This document shows, one piece after another, positions 7,961 to 17,980 of a stretch of DNA of 64,000 nucleotides. Source of the stretch: Idiomarina sp. (lineage in GTDB: Bacteria; Pseudomonadota; Gammaproteobacteria; Enterobacterales; Alteromonadaceae). The notes beneath the pieces were generated by a model. That model was not told where the DNA came from and made no database searches. It saw only the letters and a list, made by a program, of their open reading frames with translations. The position numbers and the translations under genes are program-made. Position 1 is the first letter of the stretch. The number at the start of each line of letters is the position of its first letter. The stretch is taken from positions 1 to 64,000 of the forward strand of contig JAFIFP010000003.1 in the NCBI GenBank assembly GCA_020831965.1. The letters run 5' to 3'.

Positions 7961-9450
7961 AGCATGCTACCTGACGGCAGGATTCGAGGAGTCAACAGGA
8001 CAATGGTTTCCGACTGCTGATGCTGCATTTGTCGCCTGCCGCCCGTCAGCCATGACACTAAACCGCGTTGCTGCTGCCACTGGCGACGACTATTCTGTAG
8101 GCCGGTAATCAGGAGCGTTTCTTCATTCCCCACAATAGCTTTCATAAAGAACTTCTTGCGAGTCGTTTGCGGGGTTTGAATCGTCGTGTCGCCCGACCGA
8201 ATCTCATCAATTCCAATCAGGTCACTTAAGCTTGTCGACAACTGCAAGAGGACTTGGTGATTTGCAACTTTCGGCAACATATAAAGCTCGAACCCGGTAC
8301 GAACCACTCCTGGGATAAGTAAATCACTGCTTCCTACATTTGCCGTGGAGCTGCTACCAGCCGAGGCTAGATAGGTCACGTTGTCTTCCAGCACAACCTT
8401 GGAGATTTGATTATTCAACGTCACCATACGTGGATGATTACTAACCTCCACAACACCCTGTTCTTGCAACGCCGCTAGTAATAATTGTGAGCCCGCATAA
8501 CGACCACTTTGACGCTCATACAGCAGTCCTCCAGCTCGATTGAGCAGGGAGCTGGGCGTGGTTGGGCTGAACAGGTTGAGAACGCCGGTTCCCGCTGTCG
8601 CTTGATGAATAAGTTCCCAATCAATACCGGTTTGATTCTGGTCGTTGAATGTCACGTCGATGACTTGAATATCTACCGCCACTTGCCGCGTGAGTCGTTC
8701 GTTTTGTTGCAGCAGATACTCCCGTACAAGCTGCACATGTTGCGGTAGATCGCGCACTAAAATGGACGTGGAGCTCTGATTAATGGCCAAACGCCCTTGT
8801 TCAGAGAGCAGCATTTCGAGTGCATGAGTTAAATCGCTCCACACCGATAAGGACTCACTAACAAAATTTAGATACTGACTAGAATCGTCATTAACGCCGG
8901 CCCCGCTCAGTACAACTTGATTGTTGCCAGTCGCAGTTGTGGCGCTAGAGCCGTCTTCACCAAGAAAGAAATTTGTAACACCGGCAAGAAATGCCACATC
9001 AAACTCAGCAATCTCGAACTGACGCCAAACAACAAGTCGATCATCAGCCTGAAAAGCAAGCCCAGTCATTAATGAGAGATGTTGGAGTGCCTCTCCTAAT
9101 GTGCCGCGATGGCGCAGTGAGATGGCTTGGTCACCATCAATATCATCGAGCAAGCGCACACTAATGCCCTCAACGCCCAATAAATCATGCAAAGCACGAC
9201 GCAATGGATATTGCTCAAACACGAAGTTAACGGGAATTTGCATCCAACTGGGACCTTCTCGCTCAGGCAGATTCAAAGGCGGTACAAAATAGCCTTGTTC
9301 ACGCACCACATGTCGAGGGGCGACCGTTTGGGTCAGACTTTGATGATGCGCCGCCAAACGCTCTCTAGCGTCTCGCTCTGCCTCTTGATAGGTCATGGGT
9401 GACTGACACCCACCAAGCGCCATGAGGGCGCAGAGAATTGCTCCTCTCAT
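7957..9450 (-). CDS. pilN: Type IVb pilus outer-membrane secretin lipoprotein PilN
   Basis: A 497-residue secretin. The N-terminus MRGAILCALMALGGC gives a lipobox with Cys15, as in PilN/BfpB-type secretins that are themselves lipoproteins. An N-terminal secretin/TonB-like region (about residues 70-140), a KH-like N1 region and the C-terminal gate domain (VEVSNHPRMVTLNNQ, then VEDNVTYLAS-like and GNEETLLITGL) follow. It would form the ring through which the pilus leaves the cell. Start overlaps the preceding TcpQ-like gene as ATGA. MshL/PilQ-type secretins are a wider alternative, but the lipobox and neighbours favour PilN. Confidence 0.85.
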   Translation of the reverse strand: MRGAILCALMALGGCQSPMTYQEAERDARERLAAHHQSLTQTVAPRHVVREQGYFVPPLNLPEREGPSWMQIPVNFVFEQYPLRRALHDLLGVEGISVRLLDDIDGDQAISLRHRGTLGEALQHLSLMTGLAFQADDRLVVWRQFEIAEFDVAFLAGVTNFFLGEDGSSATTATGNNQVVLSGAGVNDDSSQYLNFVSESLSVWSDLTHALEMLLSEQGRLAINQSSTSILVRDLPQHVQLVREYLLQQNERLTRQVAVDIQVIDVTFNDQNQTGIDWELIHQATAGTGVLNLFSPTTPSSLLNRAGGLLYERQSGRYAGSQLLLAALQEQGVVEVSNHPRMVTLNNQISKVVLEDNVTYLASAGSSSTANVGSSDLLIPGVVRTGFELYMLPKVANHQVLLQLSTSLSDLIGIDEIRSGDTTIQTPQTTRKKFFMKAIVGNEETLLITGLQNSRRQWQQQRGLVSWLTGGRRQMQHQQSETIVLLTPRILPSGSML

Positions 9451-9887
9451 CGCTGCAGCGCCTGCGGCAGGTAATCCACCACCGCCGTATGGTTGGCATG
9501 CAGAACCACACGCAACTGATAAGGTGTGAGTAACCGCTCAAGCAATGCATCCCAATCCGAGGCAATAAGTTCGAAGTGAGTAGGCCAGAGGTGATCTTGT
9601 GCGGCATACCAAATCACCCGCTGAACCTGCCAATGAGTGGCTAATAGTTCCTCAAGCTGAGGGCGCAATAGCGCAGGTTTCAAAAGAAACGAAACGGTTT
9701 GAGAGGGGCTTGCGGTTAATTCTGCTTGCAGTTGGCTGGGCGACCGCAGCGGCTGAGTAAGCACACCACAGTCCTGCTGCCACTGCATACTTGATATTTT
9801 AACATCACTTGTGGCCATGCCTTGAGCGTTCATACTGAACGTAACAGCACAGGCCGAGAAGACGACTATCCGTGTCGACACACCCAT
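9447..9887 (-). CDS. PilL C-terminal / TcpQ-like periplasmic pilus protein
   Basis: A 146-residue exported protein. ATG 9887 follows GGAG by six bases; four residues more (to 9899) are possible. The N-terminus (MGVSTRIVVFSACAVTFSMNA) is a signal peptide. The C-terminal half (HWQVQRVIWYAAQDHLWP, then LIASDWDALLERLLTPYQL, then ANHTAVVDY) has the shape of the TcpQ / PilL C-terminal domain that binds and stabilises the type IVb secretin. First gene of the pilus cluster, 115 bases after topA, so the operon promoter probably lies in 9888-10002. Confidence 0.6.
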   Translation of the reverse strand: MGVSTRIVVFSACAVTFSMNAQGMATSDVKISSMQWQQDCGVLTQPLRSPSQLQAELTASPSQTVSFLLKPALLRPQLEELLATHWQVQRVIWYAAQDHLWPTHFELIASDWDALLERLLTPYQLRVVLHANHTAVVDYLPQALQR

Positions 9888-10002
9888 AATACACTCCATT
9901 GTATAACGGCTAACATCCTGTCAGCCGATGGCAGTTCTTGTTTCTAAAAGTGATTCCCAGAGCAACTGCTCCATGGAACCTCAATCGTCCTTATTTCTTC
10001 GC

Positions 10003-12702
10003 TTATTTCTTGGTTGTTTTCTTGGTTGCTTTCGTGGTTGCTTTCTTGGCCTTAGCCCGTGGCTTACTCGTAGTTGCTTTACCTTCTACTTCATTCCACT
10101 TGCCATTGTCATAGTATGCTTGCCATCCCGTAGCTTTGCCACTCACTTCAGTCATTACGTACTGAACTTTTGTTTTTCGACTATAACGAACCAAGGCTTC
10201 ATTGCCGTCTTTATCTGCTTCTGGCGCATCCGCAAGATAATGAAACTTCTCCGGCAAACGGTCTTTAAACCGCTTGAGTTCAGCGACCTTAACTGCGCGC
10301 GTTTCTCGTGACCGCGGGAAGGTGTTTGCGGACAAAAAAATGCCAGAGGCGCCGTCTCGGAGCACAAAGTACGCATCAGAGTTTTCGCAAGGCAGTTCTG
10401 GGAAAGGCACCGGATCTTCCTTCGGTGGCGCTGCTTCACCATTCTTCAACAACTTGCGAGTGTTCTTACAGGCTTCGTTAGTACAGCCAAAGTACTTACC
10501 GAACCGCCCGGCTTTAAGTTGCATGTCGGAGCCACATTTATCGCACTCGATAATTGGCCCATCGTATCCCTTAATTCTGAAACTACCTGATTCAACAATA
10601 TGCCCATCGCACACGGGATTATTCCCGCAGACATGCAATTTTCGCTGTTCATCGAGCAAGTAGCTGTCCATCGCCGTACCGCATTTTGGACAACGTTTGC
10701 GCGCGAGGAGTGCTACCGCTTCCGCTTCGCTATCATCGTCATCTTCAGCGATTTTTACGGCTTCATCACCGGGCAGCAAATTCATTGTCTTAGTACAACG
10801 TTCGTCCGCAGGCAGGTTGTAGCCAGAACAACCAAGAAACACGCCTGTCGATGCAGTACGAATACCCATTTTACGACCACAACTCGGGCAGTCGATATCT
10901 GTTTCAACCATGGTGTTACTGCGCATTCCACCCTGGCCTTCATCACCTTCGGCTAGCTCAAGACGCTCTTTAAATTCTTGGTAGAACTGATCGAGTGCCT
11001 CTTGCCACTTTTGCTTCCCTTCTGCAATGTCGTCAAGGCGCTGTTCCATTTCAGCAGTAAAGTTGTAACTCATTAAATCAGAGAAGTTCTCGGACAACCG
11101 GTCGGTGACGATCTCACCCATTTTCTCCGCATAAAATCGACGGTTCTCGACCCGGACATAACCGCGATCTTGAATGGTCGAAATTATAGATGCGTATGTG
11201 GATGGACGACCAATTCCACGTTTCTCGAGTTCTTTCACCAGCGAGGCTTCACTGAAGCGCGCGGGAGGCTTGGTGAAGTGCTGTTGCGGTTCAAGTTCAA
11301 CTAAGGTCAGCGATTCACCTTTTTGAATATCGGGCAACGATGCATCCTCAGCACCTTTGCGTTGAACCTGTGGCTGTACCTTAGTCCAACCATCAAATCG
11401 CAAAACACGACCACGCGCTTTCAATTCATAGTCGCCCGCATTCACGGTCAGACTGGTTGAGTCATACTGCGCAGGAGTCATTTGGCACGCTACAAACTGG
11501 CGCCAAATCAATTCATACAAACGTTCGGCGTCGCGTTCCATGCCATTCAGCTGGCTCGCACGAATACTCACATTCGAAGGACGAATGGCTTCGTGAGCTT
11601 CCTGGGCATTAGACTTGGCCCCATAGAAGTTCGGCTTCTCTGGGATGTACTGACTGCCGAATTCCTTTTCAATAAATGACCGGCAACTCCCCAACGCGTC
11701 TTGGCTTAAGTGCGTCGAGTCGGTTCGCATATAAGTAATGTAACCCGCTTCATAGAGTCGCTGGGCCATCATCATCGTCTTCTTCACACCGTAGCCTAAA
11801 CGCGTACTTGCGGCTTGCTGCAAAGTAGAAGTAATAAATGGCGCACCAGGCCTGCTCTGAGTCGGCTTATCTTCGCGCTCCGCAACGGTGTAACCTGAGT
11901 CCTTCAGCGCGTCGAGTGAAACTTGAACTTGTGACTCGCTCGTGGGGCGATAAGCTTTGCCTTGATACTTGGCAACTTGAAAGCGTACCTCACCTTGAGA
12001 GGCCTTCAGATCCGCAAAGAGATCCCAGTATTCCTCAGGGTTAAACGCTTTTATTTCGCGTTCGCGCTCCACCACCAAGCGCACGGCAACGGACTGCACA
12101 CGCCCGGCGGATAAGCCACGTGCAACCTTCTTCCACAGTAATGGTGACAACATAAAGCCGACCACCCGATCGAGGAAACGTCGGGTCTGCTGCGCATTCA
12201 CACGAGAAATATTGAGCTCTGCAGGTGCTGCGAAGGCACTTTTAATCGCCTTCTGCGTGATTTCATTAAAGACAACGCGTTGATACTGGCTATCGTCGCC
12301 ACCAATCAGCTCGCGCAAATGCCAAGCAATTGCTTCTCCCTCGCGGTCCAAATCCGTTGCGAGATAAATGCGGTCAGCTTTCCGCGCAAGACTCTGTAGC
12401 TCTTTAACTACTTTTTCCTTACCAGGCAGCACTTCATAGTGGGGTTCCCAACCATTTTCTGGGTCGATCCCCATCCGTGCCACAAGATTCAGATAATCGC
12501 GTTCACGTTTATACTTTTCTTTCGCTTCCGGTGACATCTTGCGGACTTCTGCCGGCGGTTTTGATGGTGCTTTCTTTGTCGACTTGGTTGGTAAGTCGCG
12601 CACGTGGCCCACGCTCGATTTCACGATGAAATCGTTGCCTAGGTATTTATTAATCGTTTTTGCTTTTGCGGGGGACTCGACAATTACCAGCGATTTAGCC
12701 AT
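10003..12702 (-). CDS. topA: DNA topoisomerase I
   Basis: An 899-residue type IA topoisomerase that relaxes negative supercoils. The TOPRIM domain is at the N-terminus ([13 protein letters not shown] with Glu9; Asp117, Asp119 and Glu121 in DLDREGE). The active Tyr is residue 324 in [25 protein letters not shown] is the conserved cleavage-core segment. The C-terminal third carries three four-cysteine zinc ribbons (beginning [16 protein letters not shown] and CDKCGSDM) and a Lys-rich tail ([19 protein letters not shown]). It is transcribed from its own promoter (12758-12786) toward the pilus genes. Confidence 0.97.
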   Translation of the reverse strand: MAKSLVIVESPAKAKTINKYLGNDFIVKSSVGHVRDLPTKSTKKAPSKPPAEVRKMSPEAKEKYKRERDYLNLVARMGIDPENGWEPHYEVLPGKEKVVKELQSLARKADRIYLATDLDREGEAIAWHLRELIGGDDSQYQRVVFNEITQKAIKSAFAAPAELNISRVNAQQTRRFLDRVVGFMLSPLLWKKVARGLSAGRVQSVAVRLVVEREREIKAFNPEEYWDLFADLKASQGEVRFQVAKYQGKAYRPTSESQVQVSLDALKDSGYTVAEREDKPTQSRPGAPFITSTLQQAASTRLGYGVKKTMMMAQRLYEAGYITYMRTDSTHLSQDALGSCRSFIEKEFGSQYIPEKPNFYGAKSNAQEAHEAIRPSNVSIRASQLNGMERDAERLYELIWRQFVACQMTPAQYDSTSLTVNAGDYELKARGRVLRFDGWTKVQPQVQRKGAEDASLPDIQKGESLTLVELEPQQHFTKPPARFSEASLVKELEKRGIGRPSTYASIISTIQDRGYVRVENRRFYAEKMGEIVTDRLSENFSDLMSYNFTAEMEQRLDDIAEGKQKWQEALDQFYQEFKERLELAEGDEGQGGMRSNTMVETDIDCPSCGRKMGIRTASTGVFLGCSGYNLPADERCTKTMNLLPGDEAVKIAEDDDDSEAEAVALLARKRCPKCGTAMDSYLLDEQRKLHVCGNNPVCDGHIVESGSFRIKGYDGPIIECDKCGSDMQLKAGRFGKYFGCTNEACKNTRKLLKNGEAAPPKEDPVPFPELPCENSDAYFVLRDGASGIFLSANTFPRSRETRAVKVAELKRFKDRLPEKFHYLADAPEADKDGNEALVRYSRKTKVQYVMTEVSGKATGWQAYYDNGKWNEVEGKATTSKPRAKAKKATTKATKKTTKK

Positions 12703-12757
12703 GAAATCCGTTATCTCTAATTCAAAAATGCATGAGTGAACAATACGAAACAGGCCT

Positions 12758-12786
12758 TATATAAGCGTAAATCAGCTATTGTTCAA
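12758..12786 (-). promoter_or_regulatory. Candidate topA promoter
   Basis: Minus strand: TTGAAC (12781-12786), 17-base spacer, TATATA (12758-12763), giving a transcript start about 50 bases before the topA ATG. Hexamers are four of six matches each with ideal spacing. Confidence 0.45.
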
Positions 12787-12935
12787 GCGTAGTGCGCCGA
12801 AGCACTGCTTATTTACAGATATATCGGGAATCGCACAGTTAAACAACCCGAACGAGACAATGACATAAAAATAAACCCATCATGAATAGCTACCCAGTTT
12901 CCGCGTTATCGCCTGCAAGCCACGAAATTAAAGGC

Positions 12936-12963
12936 TTTTCATCCATCATGGGGCGCGTATAAT
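12936..12963 (+). promoter_or_regulatory. Candidate astB promoter
   Basis: Plus strand: TTTTCA (12936-12941), 16-base spacer and a perfect TATAAT (12958-12963), about 50 bases before the chosen astB start. The -35 is weak (four of six), which could mean an activator is involved. Confidence 0.5.
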
Positions 12964-13019
12964 AAAGTCCATCTCAACGGGGTGCAATCCCTGTGACCAA
13001 TCAGGAGCGATGTATTCTA

Positions 13020-14357
13020 ATGAAGCATTTTGAAGTGAACTTTGACGGTCTGGTGGGACCTACACACAATTACGCGGGTCTTTCATTTGGCAACGTCGCC
13101 TCATTAAGTAATGCGCGCAGCGTATCAAGTCCCCGTTCAGCAGCGAAGCAAGGCCTCGAAAAAATGAAGGCATTGCATGATATGGGAATGGTACAAGGTG
13201 TTCTGGCACCCCAAGAACGCCCAGATATTTATGCACTACGCCGCATTGGTTTTCAAGGTAGCGATCAAGAAGTGTTAGCACGCGCGGCGAAAGAAGCCCC
13301 TGCCATTTTTCAAGCCTGTTGCTCTGCGTCTAGTATGTGGACGGCGAACGCGGCGACTGTTTCACCTGGCGCGGACACAGCAGATGGTAAAGTACACTTT
13401 ACTCCCGCAAATTTAACGAATAAGTTTCATCGCTCGTTAGAGCCCCAAACGACGGGGCGTATTCTACGCGCAATGTTTAATAACTCGCGCTACTTTGCTC
13501 ATCATGATCACCTGCCAAATAACGAACATTTTGGAGACGAAGGTGCGGCAAATCATACTCGGTTCTGCTCAGAGTATGGCCACGCTGGTGTCGAAATGTT
13601 TGTATACGGGCGTTACGCTTTTGACGGCAGTAAGCCAGCTCCAACCAAATACCCAGCTCGCCAAACTTATGAAGCATCCTTGGCGGTTGCTCGGCTCCAC
13701 GGCTTAAGCGATGAGAACACCGTTTTTGTTCAGCAAAACCCGGATGTGATCGACCAAGGTGTCTTCCACAATGACGTCATTGCGGTAGGTAACCAAAACG
13801 TATTGTTTTTCCATGAAGAGGCATTTTTAAATACGGCACAAGCTATCGAAGAGCTGCAAAGTAAAGTGGCTACAGAGATGCATTTTATTGAAGTGCCAAC
13901 CGCACGAGTTCCAGTTGCGGAAGCCGTTCGGACCTACTTGTTTAACACCCAGCTAATCACACTGAAGAATGGTCATATGGTGATTGTTGCGCCGACCGAG
14001 TGCCGCGACAGTGAAATCGTATCGAGTTACCTCAGCGAGCTGGTGACACAGAATACGCCCATCAAAGAAGTGCGCTATTTTGACGTGAAACAGAGTATGC
14101 GAAATGGTGGTGGTCCCGCCTGCTTGCGTTTGCGGGTGGCGTTAAAAGACCAAGAACTTGCAGCAGTAAACCCTGCCTGTATTATGAATGATACTCTCTT
14201 CGCTACGCTCAATACTTGGGTCGACAAGCACTATCGCGAGGAGTTAAGCAGTGACGATTTAGCCGATCCGCAACTACTTATTGAATCGCGCACAGCGTTA
14301 GATGAACTGACACAGATCCTCAAGCTAGGTTCGGTCTACCGGTTCCAACGAGATTAA
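13020..14357 (+). CDS. astB: N-succinylarginine dihydrolase AstB
   Basis: AstB hydrolyses N2-succinylarginine to succinylornithine, CO2 and two ammonia, step two of the arginine succinyltransferase catabolic pathway. At 445 residues it matches the E. coli length (447). Signatures: [21 protein letters not shown] at the start and [13 protein letters not shown] near residue 365 with the catalytic Cys of the guanidino-group-modifying fold. ATG 13020 aligns with the family; an in-frame GTG at 12993 would add nine residues, and the GGAG upstream is rather far (12 bases). No astA, astC, astD or astE is adjacent; the gene stands alone between topA and a TraB-like gene. Confidence 0.93.
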   Translation: MKHFEVNFDGLVGPTHNYAGLSFGNVASLSNARSVSSPRSAAKQGLEKMKALHDMGMVQGVLAPQERPDIYALRRIGFQGSDQEVLARAAKEAPAIFQACCSASSMWTANAATVSPGADTADGKVHFTPANLTNKFHRSLEPQTTGRILRAMFNNSRYFAHHDHLPNNEHFGDEGAANHTRFCSEYGHAGVEMFVYGRYAFDGSKPAPTKYPARQTYEASLAVARLHGLSDENTVFVQQNPDVIDQGVFHNDVIAVGNQNVLFFHEEAFLNTAQAIEELQSKVATEMHFIEVPTARVPVAEAVRTYLFNTQLITLKNGHMVIVAPTECRDSEIVSSYLSELVTQNTPIKEVRYFDVKQSMRNGGGPACLRLRVALKDQELAAVNPACIMNDTLFATLNTWVDKHYREELSSDDLADPQLLIESRTALDELTQILKLGSVYRFQRD

Positions 14358-14365
14358 ATCAGGTC

Positions 14366-14399
14366 GCAGACTAGTGGGCACTCTTTCCCGCTAGTCTGC
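14366..14399. terminator. Bidirectional hairpin between astB and the TraB-like gene
   Basis: GCAGACTAGTGGG pairs with CCCGCTAGTCTGC (13 bp, one G-T pair, 8-base loop). It begins eight bases after the astB stop and ends three bases from the stop of the opposing gene. T-runs are short, so efficiency is uncertain. Confidence 0.65.
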
Positions 14400-14402
14400 T
14401 TG

Positions 14403-15290
14403 TTATTCTACTTGATGTAACATCGCTTCAGCTCTTGAAATCGTCGCACCCTGACGTTCAAAGAGAGCGAGTAAGCCTTGATCGCCAGCCAAATGTTCTG
14501 CCCCAACCGCGACAAAATATTCGCCTTCTGCGCCCATCGCACCCAGTACCGAACGATACCAGCGTTGATTCCGCTCCACTAAAAGAATGTGCTGGTCATA
14601 CTCAGTCAAAGATTCACGCACACGATAGTTGAGACTGTTCAAATCACCATTCCGCCAGAATATTTCCATTTCGGTAAGTAGACGGGGGGCTTGTCGAACC
14701 GAGTCCAGTAGTGCTTGAATACGTGCTTCAGGCTCCTTCTCCACATGGGCCTCTTGCAGCACTTGCAACAGATCCTCTGCACGTTCTAAACCCTCGATAT
14801 CACGATGATGCATGACCGCGTGTCGTGTGACTTGATGATCGACACCCAAACGAGTGTCAAAGCCCTCAGCCCGCAGTGCCAATAAGGTCACTACATAGTC
14901 GACCAACCAGGGATCCATGCGATCAATAACTGATGGCGCCAGTCCTAAACGTGCAGTAATTGCAGCTAACTCCGCCCAAGTGTCAGGTTCTAACTCTTCT
15001 TTTAAGAAGGGCTCATCCCGTAATCCTGCTCGAAATAACACGTCAGAACTGCGACTCAACTCGTCGGAGGTCATTTCCAGCCAAACGCGATAGCTACTCA
15101 CAATCGCGCCTTTCGCGAGGTCACTCAATGCAGAATTGGATTGATTTGATATTTTCACGGTACCGAGTAACCAGAGCGTTCGCTCTGGCCAATCAGCACG
15201 AAAAAGAAGTTCGGACTGTGCCGGTGGGATCAGCACAACCCATGCGAATACAGTGGCTACGAAAGCGTTGCAAACCCATCCTTTTGCCAT
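14403..15290 (-). CDS. TraB/GumN-like exported protein with altered first motif
   Basis: A 295-residue protein with a signal peptide (MAKGWVCNAFVATVFAWVVLIPPAQS). The overall pattern is TraB/GumN/TIKI: LWLLGTVKIS near the start, LGVDHQV in the middle and FVAVGAEHLAGDQGLLALFERQGA near the end. The family normally has a conserved His in the first motif (GT-x-H) matching the His in the C-terminal GAEHL; here the first position is Lys46. If the family's proposed metal-dependent hydrolase site uses that His, this copy may be inactive or use another residue. Function unknown. Lies 22 bases after purF on the same strand, so may be co-transcribed with it. Confidence 0.65.
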   Translation of the reverse strand: MAKGWVCNAFVATVFAWVVLIPPAQSELLFRADWPERTLWLLGTVKISNQSNSALSDLAKGAIVSSYRVWLEMTSDELSRSSDVLFRAGLRDEPFLKEELEPDTWAELAAITARLGLAPSVIDRMDPWLVDYVVTLLALRAEGFDTRLGVDHQVTRHAVMHHRDIEGLERAEDLLQVLQEAHVEKEPEARIQALLDSVRQAPRLLTEMEIFWRNGDLNSLNYRVRESLTEYDQHILLVERNQRWYRSVLGAMGAEGEYFVAVGAEHLAGDQGLLALFERQGATISRAEAMLHQVE

Positions 15291-15312
15291 TGAAATCCTT
15301 AATGGTCAGTTT

Positions 15313-16824
15313 TTAATCACCTTCATTATAGAGCTCAAGATTGGATTCGTCTTGTTCGTTTGCATCGCGGGCTGAATCATTTCGGGCAGCATGTAAACGG
15401 TCAAGATAAGATTGATTAATATCGCCGGTGACATATTGACCGCTAAATACTGAAGTCTCGAATTGTTTCACCGCAGGGTTTTCTTCCTGCACAGACGCAA
15501 TTAAATCTTCTAGGTCCTGATAAATCAGCGCATCCGCTTTAATGATCTGTCCAATTTCATCAGCCTCACGGCCGTAACCAATTAATTCATTGGCGCTCGG
15601 CATATCGATACCGTAGACATTTGGAAAGCGAATTTCTGGTGCTGCTGAAGCGAAAAAGACTTTCTTTGCACCGGCTTCGCGGGCCATTTCGATAATCTGT
15701 TCAGACGTGGTACCACGAACAATTGAATCGTCAACCAGAAGAACATTTTTATCTCTAAACTCAGCACCAATTGCGTTGAGTTTACGACGAACTGATTTTC
15801 TCCGCTGTGTTTGGCCTGGCATGATGAAGGTACGGCCAATATAACGGTTTTTCACAAAGCCCTGACGGTACGGAATACTCAGTTCACGCGAAATTTCCAA
15901 GGCGATATCACACGCGGTCTCGGGAATGGGAATCACAACATCAATATCAAGGTGAGAGAACTGCTCTTGAATCTTTTTACCGAGCTTCTTGCCCATATTG
16001 ATTCGGCTGGCATAGACCGAAATACCATCCAAGAATGAATCAGGGCGGGCAAAGTAAACATACTCAAAAATACAGGGGCAATGGACTGGCTTCTCTGCAC
16101 ACTGACGACTAAAGAGTTGTCCATCTTCGGTGATATAGAGCGCTTCACCCGGCTCCACATCACGCACATAATTAAAGCCAGTACCGTCAATCGCCACACT
16201 CTCTGAGGCGACCATATACTCAGTACCTTGTGGGGTCTCACGCTTGCCTAGCGCCAAAGGGCGAATACCCCACGGGTCACGAAACGCGACTAAACCATGA
16301 CCAATAATCATCGTAACTACGGCGTAAGCGCCCTTCACTTGCTGATGAACACGCCCAATTGACGCAAAAATATCATCGGCATCCAAATGCAGTTGATCAC
16401 GAGACAACAGTTCATGAGCAAAAATGTTCAAAAGAATCTCGGAATCTGAAGAGGTATTAATGTGTCGCTTAGCCACCTCAAACAAACTTTTCTGTAAGTC
16501 ATCGGCGTTCGTTAGATTACCGTTATGCGCCATGGCAATACCGAAAGGCGAATTCACATAAAACGGTTGAGCTTCGGCAGAACTCGAGCTGCCTGCAGTT
16601 GGATAGCGCACATGGCCGATACCAATATTGCCACTCAAACGCCGCATATGACGAGTATGAAAAACGTCACGAACTAACCCGTTGCCTTTGCGCAGGCGCA
16701 AAGAATGCCCATCAATGGTCATGATACCTGCGGCATCTTGGCCCCGATGCTGAAGCATAGTTAAGCCATCATAAAGCGCCTGGTTGACCGGCTGGTTGCC
16801 GACGATACCGACTACACCACACAT
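15313..16824 (-). CDS. purF: Amidophosphoribosyltransferase
   Basis: First committed enzyme of purine synthesis: glutamine + PRPP to phosphoribosylamine. ATG 16824 was chosen because it puts the N-terminal nucleophile at Cys2 (MCGVVGIVG), which must be exposed by Met removal; AGAGG precedes it. Glutaminase domain at the N-terminus ([20 protein letters not shown]), phosphoribosyltransferase domain with the PRPP loop [17 protein letters not shown]. 503 residues, like E. coli (505). It follows cvpA by one base, the conserved gammaproteobacterial cvpA-purF pair. Confidence 0.97.
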   Translation of the reverse strand: MCGVVGIVGNQPVNQALYDGLTMLQHRGQDAAGIMTIDGHSLRLRKGNGLVRDVFHTRHMRRLSGNIGIGHVRYPTAGSSSSAEAQPFYVNSPFGIAMAHNGNLTNADDLQKSLFEVAKRHINTSSDSEILLNIFAHELLSRDQLHLDADDIFASIGRVHQQVKGAYAVVTMIIGHGLVAFRDPWGIRPLALGKRETPQGTEYMVASESVAIDGTGFNYVRDVEPGEALYITEDGQLFSRQCAEKPVHCPCIFEYVYFARPDSFLDGISVYASRINMGKKLGKKIQEQFSHLDIDVVIPIPETACDIALEISRELSIPYRQGFVKNRYIGRTFIMPGQTQRRKSVRRKLNAIGAEFRDKNVLLVDDSIVRGTTSEQIIEMAREAGAKKVFFASAAPEIRFPNVYGIDMPSANELIGYGREADEIGQIIKADALIYQDLEDLIASVQEENPAVKQFETSVFSGQYVTGDINQSYLDRLHAARNDSARDANEQDESNLELYNEGD

Positions 16825-16825
16825 A

Positions 16826-17326
16826 CTAACCTCTGTATTCGTTTGGCTGCAGGAAACTCGATGAGTTTTGCAGATAATCAAAAAACCATTGAATATAAAC
16901 CCCAAAATGCGGGATTAATTGCGAATTTTGCCACCAAGCTTCCTTGGGAAACGGTGTAAATGAGTCCGCTAAGAACAGCAAGGCACTGATGATAAGAACG
17001 CCACGAAGAGCTCCGAAAATAACCCCTAGCAGACGGTCAGTTCCAGAAAGTCCGGTGCGCTGTACAAGTTGGCTCACGATATAAGTCACAAGCGCACCAA
17101 TGACCAGCGTGGTAATAAATAAGATGGTGACCGAGATGCTATTGCGGATGACGGGATCTTCGATACCGTCAAAAAATACTGCGAGATCAGCATAGAAAAA
17201 GCTAGCGACGAAAAAGGCCGCAATCCATACGGCTAGAGAAAGTGCTTCACGAACGAAGCCGCGGATAAGGCTTATCACTATCGATAAACCAATGACCGCA
17301 AGAATCGCGTAATCAATCCATTCCAT
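16826..17326 (-). CDS. cvpA: CvpA family inner-membrane protein
   Basis: A 166-residue four-helix membrane protein, required for colicin V production in E. coli; its normal role is not settled. [31 protein letters not shown] is near-identical in pattern to E. coli CvpA. ATG 17326 was taken for that reason; an in-frame GTG at 17338 adds four residues. Coupled to purF downstream. Confidence 0.93.
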   Translation of the reverse strand: MEWIDYAILAVIGLSIVISLIRGFVREALSLAVWIAAFFVASFFYADLAVFFDGIEDPVIRNSISVTILFITTLVIGALVTYIVSQLVQRTGLSGTDRLLGVIFGALRGVLIISALLFLADSFTPFPKEAWWQNSQLIPHFGVYIQWFFDYLQNSSSFLQPNEYRG

Positions 17327-17392
17327 AGTTTCAGTCACTGATGAAAAATCGGGCGAATTCTATCAGAATCCACGCCGAAAGTATGGATAAAT

Positions 17393-17980
17393 TTACTCAC
17401 CGGCAGGTCGATATGGTACCACCCGACCTTGTAACCCAGTGAGTTCCTGTAACGGCGTTATTTGTGTTTCTAGGTTGGTCTGGCTCAAATCTGGGCCGAC
17501 CATTAAGAGGTGCAGTTCACCATCACCACGGCGCATTACTCGGCTATAAGCCGAAAACCCGGCCGCATCAAGTTCCGATAATAGTGCCGCAACTGTATCC
17601 GCATTTCGAAAGGCACCTAATTGAATCACCCAGGCGTCGCGCCCCTCTAACTCCCGAGACTCGGGGGCTGCAGGTGTTGCTTCTGCGTTACTACCATTAT
17701 TACCAAGATCAACAGTCGGTGCGACTTCTCTAATATTCAGAGAGTCCTCAACAATAGGCACCGCAACCACTGAACGCTGCTCACCCATGTTGACCGAGAA
17801 GTCACTTGGAAATGAGGCGTGTTGCGAGTCGTGTTGTAAATGGGGACGCAAAGGTGTTACGTGAAACTCATCGTCTCGCGTTTGGCGGTTGTCACTTAAT
17901 AGATCGGGTAGCACGATAACGGCTACGGCAAGCACAATGAGTGTGCCAACGATACGATTTTGCATAGGACTGCTAGCCAC
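17393..17980 (-). CDS. dedD: DedD-like SPOR-domain cell-division protein
   Basis: A 195-residue bitopic protein: short cytoplasmic start, membrane helix (RIVGTLIVLAVAVIVLPDLL), variable periplasmic linker and a C-terminal SPOR domain (WVIQLGAFRNADTVAALLSELDAAG...) that binds septal peptidoglycan lacking stem peptides. GTG 17980 was chosen: GGGAGAGAG precedes it, it overlaps folC by eight bases, and it yields MASSPMQNRIVGT, parallel to E. coli MASKFQNRLVGT. Confidence 0.9.
   Translation of the reverse strand: MASSPMQNRIVGTLIVLAVAVIVLPDLLSDNRQTRDDEFHVTPLRPHLQHDSQHASFPSDFSVNMGEQRSVVAVPIVEDSLNIREVAPTVDLGNNGSNAEATPAAPESRELEGRDAWVIQLGAFRNADTVAALLSELDAAGFSAYSRVMRRGDGELHLLMVGPDLSQTNLETQITPLQELTGLQGRVVPYRPAGE

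Larger units (their letters stand above)
12703..13019. other. Intergenic region between divergent topA and astB
   Basis: This 317-base gap contains outward-facing candidate promoters for topA (minus) and astB (plus), described separately. It also contains a short hairpin (AGTGCGCCGAAGCACT, near 12791-12806) without a T-run. I see no gene, tRNA or repeat in the rest. Confidence 0.5.

Noticed and set aside
1453-9887. First impression of an MSHA pilus cluster
   Set aside because: There is no mshE-mshG-mshM-type order, no ExeA-type ATPase and the secretin is a lipoprotein; PilO/PilP and the PilV-like gene fit R64 type IVb better.
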